This document shows positions 1-6,182 of a stretch of 9,883 bases of DNA, piece by piece. Origin of the DNA: RUG13615 sp040307715 (GTDB taxonomy: Bacteria > Bacillota > Clostridia > Peptostreptococcales > Anaerovoracaceae); the NCBI GenBank assembly GCA_040307715.1, contig JAWRJC010000087.1:1-9883 (forward strand). Direction: 5' to 3'. The notes beneath the pieces are model-generated. The model did not search any database and was not told the DNA's origin. It saw only the letters and a list, made by a program, of their open reading frames with translations. Positions within the stretch are counted from its first letter, which is position 1. Each line of letters starts with the position of its first letter. A program made the translations under genes and the position numbers.

Positions 1-1080
1 GAGAAAGGATATCTTGTTCTCTATCCGCCGGCGCCGCCGGCAGTCATCAATCCGCTGACGGGGCTTGCAGGATTCAATGAAAAAGCAGTCGGCAAGAGAC
101 CGATCGCACTCGTCGTAGAGAACGATCCGAAAGCCCGTCCGCAGTGGGGCATCGACGATCCGGAAAAATCCCCAGACATCATTCTCGAAGGGGAGATGGA
201 AGGCGGCGAGACCCGTACGCTGTGGTTTTACGCGGATATGACAGCGTTGCCTTCGCAGGCAGGTCCGCTCAGGAGCGCCCGTCCGCCGTACATCCGTTTT
301 TCGGAACTGTTCGACGCGATCTTCATTCACTGCGGCTACAGCCACAGTTCGTGGGATTACACCGGCGCGGATGCCGTTTTCTCCAACGACGGCGTTGACC
401 ATATCGATATGCTGAGCTACGGCAATGCGACAGGGGTGTTCGGCCGCGATTATTCCAGAACGAGCATGCTGGAGCACACCGCGTTCCTGCGCGGCGAGAA
501 AGTTGCCGATACGATCGCAGCGGCGGGCTTCCGCACGGATGCCAATGAATCGCGGTATACCAAGTTCGAGTTTGAAAAGGCGGAGGAAGAGACGAAGGAA
601 GAGCCCAAGACCGGGACAGGGCTGGTAGATCAACTGCGGCATGCATCGGACCTGATCGTCAATCCGCCTGCGCCGGAAGAACCTGCCGGCAAACCCTGCA
701 CATCGATCGACATTCAGTTCTCCAACGCAACGGATACGAAGCATTTCGACTACTCCGAAGAGGACAAAATGTATCACACGCAGGATTACTACACCGATGT
801 TGCGCGGACGAACGTCCTGCTGCTGTTCGATGAGACCCGTTACATTGAAAAGCAGGACACCTGGGGCGCGGGGGTCAGCGAACTGTACTGCAACTATGAA
901 TTCGCAGGCGGCCGCGGGTATCTCGCCAGGAACGGCCGCATTGAGGAGATCACCTGGGCGGTCGAAGACGGCAGGATCGCGCTGCGCGGCGCGGACGGCG
1001 AACCGGCACAGCTGACACCGGGCAAGACCTGGATCGGCTGGTGCTCGGAAAACCACAGAGGCAGCGTGACCGCTGAGTAA
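1..1080 (+). CDS. DUF3048 (YerB-like) protein, 5'-truncated by window edge
   Basis: The frame is open from base 1 to a TAA at 1078-1080, giving 359 visible residues; the start and any signal peptide or lipobox lie upstream. The N-terminal DUF3048 domain is recognisable: a Pro-rich lead-in and INPLTGL (visible residues 16-22), RPIALVVEND (33-42), KARPQ (44-48), then EGGETR and GPLRSARP (88-95). A C-terminal DUF3048 domain follows, with NVLLLF (from 271), a GGRGYLARNGR stretch and a closing LTPGKTWI motif. Between the domains (about 193-235) is a charged, Pro-rich linker with EEETKEEPK and PPAPEEP. Family members such as B. subtilis YerB are mostly predicted lipoproteins of unclear function, so an extracytoplasmic location is likely but the anchor is not visible here. 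It ends 41 bases before tagG, which suggests co-transcription and perhaps a cell-envelope role. The family call is firm; the function is unknown. Confidence 0.88.
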   Translation, partial: EKGYLVLYPPAPPAVINPLTGLAGFNEKAVGKRPIALVVENDPKARPQWGIDDPEKSPDIILEGEMEGGETRTLWFYADMTALPSQAGPLRSARPPYIRFSELFDAIFIHCGYSHSSWDYTGADAVFSNDGVDHIDMLSYGNATGVFGRDYSRTSMLEHTAFLRGEKVADTIAAAGFRTDANESRYTKFEFEKAEEETKEEPKTGTGLVDQLRHASDLIVNPPAPEEPAGKPCTSIDIQFSNATDTKHFDYSEEDKMYHTQDYYTDVARTNVLLLFDETRYIEKQDTWGAGVSELYCNYEFAGGRGYLARNGRIEEITWAVEDGRIALRGADGEPAQLTPGKTWIGWCSENHRGSVTAE

Positions 1081-1108
1081 TAAAGACACCATCAACAGAA
1101 CAGGAAAC

Positions 1109-1115
1109 AAGAGGT
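1109..1115 (+). promoter_or_regulatory. Ribosome binding site for tagG, supports a TTG start
   Basis: GAGG at 1111-1114, within AAGAGGT, lies 7 bases before the TTG at 1122. No ATG or GTG at suitable spacing would preserve the usual N-terminus, so this site decides the TTG start. Confidence 0.7.
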
Positions 1116-1121
1116 AACCCC

Positions 1122-1928
1122 TTGAGACTACTGATCGAAATCATTAAAGAGCATATCACATACCGCAAGCAGATCATCAAGCTGGCGAAGTCGGATCTGA
1201 TCAAGACCTACCGCGGGTCCGCGCTCGGCTGGGCGTGGGCGATCATCAAACCGCTGGTCACGATCTTTGTTTTCTGGTTCGCGTTCAGTATGGGTCTGCG
1301 GCATGGACAGGACGTGGACGGCTATCCGTTCATCCTGTGGCTGATCGCCGGCTTCCTGCCGTGGTTCTACATGACAGAGATGATCACACAGGGCGCGGCG
1401 TGCATCCGTAAGAACAAGCACATGGTCACCAAGATGAAGTTCCCCGTGTCGACGATCCCGACGTTCACGGGACTGTCCAAACTGGTCGTGCATCTGGTGC
1501 TCCTGCTGATCGTGATCGTCATCTTCTGCCTGTTCGGGTACCTGCCGGATATCTACTATCTGCAGCTGCCCCTCTATATCCTGATGATGCTCGTCTTCTT
1601 CATTTTCTGGGCGCTGTTCTCCGGTATGCTTTCAGCGCTCAGCAAGGATTTCCAGAACCTCGTCAATGCGTTCGTCACGGCGCTGTTCTGGATGTCCGGC
1701 ATCATTTACAATGTCAACAACATCGCCCATGAATGGATCCGGATCCTGCTGAATTTCAACCCGATCACCATTATGGCGAACGGTTACCGGCACGTGTTCA
1801 TCGACAAGACTTGGTTCTTTGAAGACGCGCTCGGCTTCGGCGGGTATTTTGTCGTGCTGTTCGTTATGATCTGCGCGGCGCTGTGGGCGTATAAGAAACT
1901 ATATAAAGAAATCCCGGATGTACTGTAA
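1122..1928 (+). CDS. tagG: Teichoic acid ABC transporter permease TagG
   Basis: This is the membrane half of the ABC-2 type exporter that flips undecaprenyl-pyrophosphate-linked teichoic acid across the cytoplasmic membrane. It has 268 residues, close to the normal length for the family. The N-terminus is an amphipathic, Lys-rich region leading into the family hallmark KTYRGSALGWAWAIIKP (residues 28-44). About six hydrophobic segments follow, at roughly 39-59, 67-87, 121-140, 149-170, 181-197 and 239-257. A conserved NPIT (213-216) precedes the last segment, and the basic tail begins YKKLYKE. The start is a TTG with a well-placed GAGG. tagH begins 18 bases after the stop and is its expected ATPase partner. 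The permease of an O-antigen or capsule exporter would look similar; the teichoic acid assignment rests on the neighbouring tarI, tarJ and CDP-polyol transferases. Confidence 0.93.
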   Translation: MRLLIEIIKEHITYRKQIIKLAKSDLIKTYRGSALGWAWAIIKPLVTIFVFWFAFSMGLRHGQDVDGYPFILWLIAGFLPWFYMTEMITQGAACIRKNKHMVTKMKFPVSTIPTFTGLSKLVVHLVLLLIVIVIFCLFGYLPDIYYLQLPLYILMMLVFFIFWALFSGMLSALSKDFQNLVNAFVTALFWMSGIIYNVNNIAHEWIRILLNFNPITIMANGYRHVFIDKTWFFEDALGFGGYFVVLFVMICAALWAYKKLYKEIPDVL

Positions 1929-1934
1929 GAGAAC

Positions 1935-1940
1935 AAGGAG
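1935..1940 (+). promoter_or_regulatory. Ribosome binding site for tagH, decides the start
   Basis: AAGGAG lies 6 bases before the ATG at 1947 but only 3 bases before the adjacent in-frame GTG at 1944. Spacing therefore favours ATG 1947 as the true start. Confidence 0.75.
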
Positions 1941-1946
1941 AGCGTG

Positions 1947-2666
1947 ATGAGTAACCCGGTGATCCAGTTCGATCATGTGACAAAGACATATAAACTTTAC
2001 CGCAGCGACAAGGCGCGTTTTCTGGGGCTGTTCTCCAAGAAGATCCCGTACAAGGAAAACAAAGCAGTCAATGATGTTTCCTTTACGATCAACAAAGGGG
2101 AAGGGGTCGTTCTGCTGGGCCGGAACGGTGCCGGCAAGTCCACCATCCTGAAGATGATCACGGGAGTCAGTTTCCCCACGGCGGGAAAGATCACGGTCAA
2201 CGGCCGTGTCAGCGCGCTGCTGGAACTGACGGCGGGCTTTGATACCGAGTTCACCGGCAGGGAGAACATCTATCTGAAGTGCAACATCCTCGGGATGAAC
2301 GATGAAGAGGTGCGCAAGGTGGAGGACGCGATCGTGGAGTTCGCAGACATCGGCGATTACATCGACCAGCCGGTCCGCACGTATTCCAGCGGTATGCGGG
2401 CGCGTCTGGGATTTGCGATCAACGTCAACATCGATCCGGAGATCCTGATCGTCGACGAGGCGCTCAGCGTGGGCGACACCACGTTCCGGAAAAAGTGTGT
2501 CGCCAAGGTCAACGAGATCATGGCCGGCGAGGACGTGACGCTGCTGTTCGTCACGCATTCCCTCAGCATGGCCAAAGAGTTCTGCACGCGGGGGATCGTT
2601 CTGCAGAAAGGCAAGATCATTTTCGACGGCACCGTAGAAGAAGCGGAAGCGTACTACAACGGCTGA
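1947..2666 (+). CDS. tagH: Teichoic acid export ATP-binding protein TagH
   Basis: This is the cytoplasmic ATPase that powers TagG-mediated export. Numbered from ATG 1947 (239 residues), it shows Walker A GRNGAGKST at 58-66, a Q-loop-region stretch LLELTAGFDTEFTGREN (about 91-107) typical of polysaccharide and teichoic acid exporters, the signature YSSGMR at 146-151, Walker B ILIVDE at 166-171 followed by ALSVGD, and the H-loop histidine at 204 in FVTHS. The ALSVGD version of the D-loop region is characteristic of the TagH/Wzt class. The protein stops soon after the nucleotide-binding domain (ending EAYYNG). It thus lacks the long C-terminal extension of B. subtilis TagH and the carbohydrate-binding domain of Wzt, so substrate recognition probably lies elsewhere. 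An in-frame GTG at 1944 is an alternative start with poorer spacing. Confidence 0.94.
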   Translation: MSNPVIQFDHVTKTYKLYRSDKARFLGLFSKKIPYKENKAVNDVSFTINKGEGVVLLGRNGAGKSTILKMITGVSFPTAGKITVNGRVSALLELTAGFDTEFTGRENIYLKCNILGMNDEEVRKVEDAIVEFADIGDYIDQPVRTYSSGMRARLGFAINVNIDPEILIVDEALSVGDTTFRKKCVAKVNEIMAGEDVTLLFVTHSLSMAKEFCTRGIVLQKGKIIFDGTVEEAEAYYNG

Positions 2667-2686
2667 CCGCAAGCGCAGGGTGAACG

Positions 2687-3895
2687 ATGGGAAGAAGCAA
2701 GACCGAGTATATGAAAAAAGCGTTCCGCGCCGGGATGTTTGCCGTGTGCAACAGAGCGATCGGCCTGGTCTGTCCTCTGAAGGAGAACAGAGCTCTTTTC
2801 GTATCCGATGTCCGGGAATCGCTCGGCGGCAACCTGCAGTTCGTCCATGACGCGAGGCCGGCAGGGATCGAAGCGCGGTATGATTTTCTTGCGGACCGCC
2901 GGCTTCCCCGCGGCATCCGGCGTTCCCTGCGTCTGTTCTACGATCTGACCACCTGCAAATACATCCTTCTTGAGGATTACTTTACGTATATCAGCTACAT
3001 GAGAGTGCGGCCGGGGCAGCAGATCTGCCAGCTCTGGCACGCGCCCGGTGCGTATAAGAAATTCGGATACAGCAGGGCGAACGGCGCGGAGGGGATCAAG
3101 GTCCACCGCGGCTACCGCAAGTACGCGAAGGCGGTCACGAGCGCCGAAGCGATCCGCGGCGATTACGCGGAAGCCTTCGGTCTGCCGCTCGAAAAAGTAC
3201 AGGCGACGGGCGTTCCCCGGACGGATATCTTCTTTGACGAAGACCACATCCGTGCGGCAAAGGAGGCGCTGTATAAGAAGTATCCTGTTCTCCGCGACAG
3301 AAAGGTGATCCTCTTTGCGCCCACCTACCGCGGCCTGCGCGCCGAGGACGCCGCCTACGATTTCTCCAGACTGGACCCCGAAAAGCTGTACAACGGGCTC
3401 GGAGACGACTATGTCTTCGTGTTCAAATGGCATCCGGCCACTTATACCAATCTGCGTCTGGAGGACAGACAGGCTTACGCGCTCGGGAAGTTCGGTGAAT
3501 TCTTCCTGGATCTCTCGGAAGAGAGGGAGATCAACGACCTGCTCCTCGCGGCTGATGTGCTGGTGACGGACTATTCTTCGGTGATCTTCGACTATTATCT
3601 GACCGGCAAACCGGTCGTGTTCTATACCTTTGATAAAGAAATCTATGCGGGCGGCAGAGGGATCTACTACCCGTTTGAGGAATACCTGTACGGACCGGCA
3701 GTCGAGGACGAGGAATCGCTTGTCGCGGCGATCCGTGCGGCAGATCTCTGTGAAGACCGCCGCGCCGCGTTCGGCAGGAAGTTTATGGACGCCTGCGACG
3801 GCCGCGCAACTGAAAAAACGTGCGCGTGGATCTTTGAAGACCGTCTGCCCGCCGGGCAGAGGAGCGGCGCGGACAACGGGGAGGCCGTCCGATGA
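2687..3895 (+). CDS. CDP-glycerol/CDP-ribitol phosphotransferase 1 (PF04464)
   Basis: This is a probable polyol-phosphate transferase of teichoic acid synthesis, using CDP-ribitol or CDP-glycerol to extend a lipid-linked chain at the inner membrane face. It has 402 residues in the TagB/TagF/TarL fold: QLWHAPGAYKKFGYS around 115-129 with the probable catalytic His118; GVPRTD at 175-180; LFAPTYRG at 209-216; FKWHP with the second conserved His249; and the nucleotide/phosphate-binding VTDYSSVIFD at 293-302, then GKPVVFY. The LWHAxGAxKxFG variant, rather than LWHGTPLK, resembles ribitol-type enzymes as I remember them. With tarI and tarJ present this makes CDP-ribitol a reasonable donor, but donor specificity is inference. 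The start ATG follows AGGGTGA at good spacing. The first 25 or so residues are hydrophobic and basic and may help membrane association. The stop overlaps the next start by 4 bases. Confidence 0.9.
   Translation: MGRSKTEYMKKAFRAGMFAVCNRAIGLVCPLKENRALFVSDVRESLGGNLQFVHDARPAGIEARYDFLADRRLPRGIRRSLRLFYDLTTCKYILLEDYFTYISYMRVRPGQQICQLWHAPGAYKKFGYSRANGAEGIKVHRGYRKYAKAVTSAEAIRGDYAEAFGLPLEKVQATGVPRTDIFFDEDHIRAAKEALYKKYPVLRDRKVILFAPTYRGLRAEDAAYDFSRLDPEKLYNGLGDDYVFVFKWHPATYTNLRLEDRQAYALGKFGEFFLDLSEEREINDLLLAADVLVTDYSSVIFDYYLTGKPVVFYTFDKEIYAGGRGIYYPFEEYLYGPAVEDEESLVAAIRAADLCEDRRAAFGRKFMDACDGRATEKTCAWIFEDRLPAGQRSGADNGEAVR
3878..3884 (+). promoter_or_regulatory. Ribosome binding site inside the upstream gene's end
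   Basis: GGGGAGG lies 7 bases before ATG 3892, within the last codons of the preceding phosphotransferase. With the ATGA stop-start overlap this points to translational coupling of the two enzymes. Confidence 0.75.
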
Positions 3896-5040
3896 GTGTG
3901 CTTGGCGCCGGGAAAGCAGTTCTGCGCGGCATATACGGACTGCACAAAAAAGCGGCTACCCGGCCGGACCGGGTCGCGATCATCAGCCGCCAGGGCAATG
4001 CCCCGAGCATAGATATCCGGCTCCTCAGGGCGGCGCTCGAAAAGAACGGAGACGTCGATGTGCGCGTTCTCTGCAAGACGCTGGACGGCGGCATCCTGCG
4101 CAAGATCGGATATCTGTTCCACATGATCGGTCCGCAGATGCACGCCATCGCGACATCGAAGGTCGTCGTGCTCGACAGTTACTGCATCGCTGTCAGCATA
4201 CTGGAGCACAAAAAAGACCTGACGGTCATCCAGATGTGGCACGCGATGGGAGCGCTGAAGAAATTCGGCAAAAGCATTCTCGGGCAGGCGGAAGGATCGT
4301 CCCGCGCACTGGCGGAAGAGATGCAGATGCACCGCGGCTACGATGTGCTTCTCGCGAGCAGCGAGGCCAGCCTGCCGTTCTTTGCGGAGGCGTTCGGGTA
4401 TGAAGAAAACCGGTTCTGGATCCTGCCGCTCCCGCGGACGGATCTGCTCCGGGACAAGGCATATATGGAGGCCAGGCGGGAGGAGATCCTCAAGGCAAAT
4501 CCGCAGCTCGCGGGCAGGAAGGTCCTCCTCTATGCGCCGACGATGCGCAAGACGGGCGAGGATCTGACAAAGCCCGTTGAACTGGCCAGAGAAGTCCAAA
4601 AGTACGGAGAGTATCTGCTCGTCGTTTCCCCGCATCCCGTCACGGGCATGCAGGAGGGGGCATATCTTAAGCAACTGAAGGAGAACGGGGCGCAGTTCCT
4701 GCCGGACTATTCGACGCTCGACCTGCTGTCCGTCTGCGATGTGTTCATCTCGGACTACTCCGCTGCGGTCTTTGAAGCGGCAGCCACCGGCAAGCCAGTC
4801 TGTCTCTACGCGTACGATCTGGACAAGTATCTTAAGACGAGAGGCTTCTATCTGGATTATGAAAAAGAAATGCCGGGCATCCCTTACAGGACGGCGGAAG
4901 AAGTGATGCGCGCTGTTGCGGACGGGGTCCCGGATCCCGCGCAGGCAGAGCGATTCGCCGCCAGATACATCGCCCCGGTCGAACATACTGCTGAGGAGCT
5001 CGCGTCCCGCATCCGGGCGCTGCTCCGGGAAAGGAAATGA
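3892..5040 (+). CDS. CDP-glycerol/CDP-ribitol phosphotransferase 2 (PF04464)
   Basis: This is a second teichoic acid polyol-phosphate transferase, 382 residues, clearly related to its upstream neighbour but divergent. Visible motifs are QMWHAMGALKKFGKS (114-128) with His117, a conserved MHRGY (146-150), LPRTDLL (180-186), LYAPTMRK (213-220), VSPHP with His248, and ISDYSAAVFEAAATGKPVCLY (286-306). These are the TagB/TagF catalytic and nucleotide-binding motifs in the correct order. Like the first enzyme it lacks a large N-terminal extension, so it is single-domain and near the size of TarF/TagB proteins. In characterised pathways one such enzyme primes and another polymerises. Which does which here, and whether the donor is CDP-glycerol or CDP-ribitol, cannot be read from sequence. 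The gene is coupled upstream by ATGA and is followed after one base by the acyltransferase start. Confidence 0.9.
   Translation: MSVLGAGKAVLRGIYGLHKKAATRPDRVAIISRQGNAPSIDIRLLRAALEKNGDVDVRVLCKTLDGGILRKIGYLFHMIGPQMHAIATSKVVVLDSYCIAVSILEHKKDLTVIQMWHAMGALKKFGKSILGQAEGSSRALAEEMQMHRGYDVLLASSEASLPFFAEAFGYEENRFWILPLPRTDLLRDKAYMEARREEILKANPQLAGRKVLLYAPTMRKTGEDLTKPVELAREVQKYGEYLLVVSPHPVTGMQEGAYLKQLKENGAQFLPDYSTLDLLSVCDVFISDYSAAVFEAAATGKPVCLYAYDLDKYLKTRGFYLDYEKEMPGIPYRTAEEVMRAVADGVPDPAQAERFAARYIAPVEHTAEELASRIRALLRERK
5030..5035 (+). promoter_or_regulatory. Ribosome binding site for the acyltransferase, decides the start
   Basis: AAAGGA at 5030-5035 sits 6 bases before ATG 5042, overlapping the end of the preceding gene. 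It supports 5042 over in-frame starts further upstream, which would lie inside the transferase gene, and over the internal ATG at 5126. Confidence 0.7.
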
Positions 5041-5041
5041 G

Positions 5042-6154
5042 ATGCTGTTTTTTCTGCTTCTGTTAGTGGTCCTGATGGTCACCGATATGGAGATCGCTCC
5101 GCTCGGCGCCTACCAGGAAGACTATATGTCGCGCAAACAGAACAACTGCATAAAAGGGATCTTCATCCTGCTGATCCTGATGAGCCACTACACGCAGTAC
5201 TGCGATCTTGGCGGACCCTTCGACGCAGCCTACTGGGCGGCAAGGATGCACATCGGGCAGGGCGTCGTCGCGATGTTCCTGTTCTATTCCGGGTACGGCA
5301 TGATGGAATCGATTCGCAAAAAAGGATTTCCCTATGTCCGCCGGATCCCGGTCTTCCGGTTTCTGAAAGTCTGGTGGAATTTCTTCCTCGCGGTGCTCTG
5401 CTATCTGGTGATGGATCTGATCCTTCAGATCCACTACCCGGGGACGCATATCCTGCTCTCGTTTGTCGGGTATAAATCGCTGGGCAACAGCGACTGGTAC
5501 ATGTTCGCGATCTTCGTCCTGTACCTGCTGACCTTCCTCGCGTTCTTCCTCGTCAAGTGGAAGGACGGGATGGCCGGCTACATCGCAGGGACCGTGCTCA
5601 TGTTCCTGCTGACGACAGGCGCGGTCTACTGGGAGATCAGGATGGGCCGTTCGCCGTGGACATACAACACCATGCTGATCTACCCGCTCGGGATGGCATT
5701 TTCGCTGCTTCGCCCGAAGGTGGAAGCGCTTCTTACGAAAGACGGTCTGATCTACGGAGCGGTCTTCCTGGCGGTCATGCTGGTCTATATGTACAGTTAC
5801 ATCCACCGGGGCGACCGGTTCATGATCTATACGGTCTGGGTGTATGCCTTTACGGCGGCGATCCTGCTGCTGACGATGAAGGTGTCGTTCAAGAGCTGGG
5901 TGCTGGAGTGGTTCGGCAAAAACCTGTTCTGGGTCTACATCCTGCAGCGGATCCCGATGATCCTTCTGGAGCATTTCGGGATGATCGACCGGCACAGATA
6001 TTTCTGCTTCGTGATCGTATTCATCACGACGATCTGCCTGACACTGCTGTTTGACCGGACCGTAGGAAAGGCGACGAACGATCTGTTCGCGAAACTCGAC
6101 AGCAGGACGGCGGCAGGACAAAGCAACGGAAGCCCGCAGGGCACGGATAAATAG
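5042..6154 (+). CDS. Acyltransferase-3 family membrane protein
   Basis: This is a 370-residue polytopic membrane protein resembling the acyltransferase 3 family (PF01757, OafA/OatA type), whose members transfer acyl groups such as acetyl to extracytoplasmic glycopolymers. The N-terminus is hydrophobic (2-13). The family signature follows: NNCIKGIFILLILMSHY (34-50) with the candidate catalytic His49, then GQGVVAMFLFYSGYGM (72-87). Further family-like pieces are GNSDWYMFAIFVLYL (148-162), YNTMLIYPLGMAFSL (208-222) and FGKNLFWVYILQRIP (291-305). I count about ten hydrophobic segments, ending in a hydrophilic Gly/Ser/Lys tail. The start is one base after the previous stop and has its own Shine-Dalgarno site. 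The likely role is O-acylation of the teichoic acid repeat unit; substrate and acyl group are unknown. There is no attached SGNH domain, unlike OatA. Confidence 0.82.
   Translation: MLFFLLLLVVLMVTDMEIAPLGAYQEDYMSRKQNNCIKGIFILLILMSHYTQYCDLGGPFDAAYWAARMHIGQGVVAMFLFYSGYGMMESIRKKGFPYVRRIPVFRFLKVWWNFFLAVLCYLVMDLILQIHYPGTHILLSFVGYKSLGNSDWYMFAIFVLYLLTFLAFFLVKWKDGMAGYIAGTVLMFLLTTGAVYWEIRMGRSPWTYNTMLIYPLGMAFSLLRPKVEALLTKDGLIYGAVFLAVMLVYMYSYIHRGDRFMIYTVWVYAFTAAILLLTMKVSFKSWVLEWFGKNLFWVYILQRIPMILLEHFGMIDRHRYFCFVIVFITTICLTLLFDRTVGKATNDLFAKLDSRTAAGQSNGSPQGTDK
5412..5433 (+). repeat. Perfect 9-bp inverted repeat with 4-base loop, in coding sequence
   Basis: TGGATCTGA, a TCCT loop, then TCAGATCCA form an uninterrupted 9-bp hairpin inside the acyltransferase gene. 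It is not followed by a T-run, so it does not look like an intrinsic terminator. It may be a chance product of the Asp/Leu/Ile codons used there. Confidence 0.5.
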
Positions 6155-6169
6155 CAAAGTATATTTTAC

Positions 6170-6175
6170 AGGAGG
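6170..6175 (+). promoter_or_regulatory. Ribosome binding site for tarI
   Basis: A complete AGGAGG lies 7 bases before ATG 6183 in a 28-base gap. It is the strongest Shine-Dalgarno site in the window. Confidence 0.8.
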
Positions 6176-6182
6176 CAACAGC

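Noticed and set aside
25..42. GC-rich CCGCCGGCG repeat near the left edge
   Set aside because: It is only the codon usage of a Pro/Ala linker (YPPAPPA) in the DUF3048 protein and does not form a longer repeat.
3385..3399. Shared 15-mer AAGCTGTACAACGGG at about 3385-3399 and again near 6662-6676
   Set aside because: Both copies encode KLYNG within unrelated conserved motifs. Shared preferred codons explain the match, and it does not extend further.
3845..3859. Hairpin CTGCCC-GCC-GGGCAG as a terminator
   Set aside because: The stem is 6 bp inside coding sequence, no T-run follows, and the next gene overlaps this one. Termination here would make no sense.
4916..5041. Longer N-terminus for the acyltransferase starting at 4916
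   Set aside because: This would overlap the preceding transferase by 125 bases and add an Arg/Ser/Pro-rich segment unlike the family. ATG 5042 has its own ribosome binding site.
3667..5082. Long open frame on the minus strand (about 470 codons) opposite the second phosphotransferase
   Set aside because: It is antisense to two conserved genes whose motifs are intact. Its translation is rich in Arg, His and Asp with no recognisable domain. Long antisense frames are expected from this codon usage.
6160..6165. TATATT as a -10 box for a tarI promoter
   Set aside because: No -35-like hexamer is found about 17 bases upstream (the sequence there reads CAGGGC), and the gap is only 28 bases with a strong ribosome binding site.
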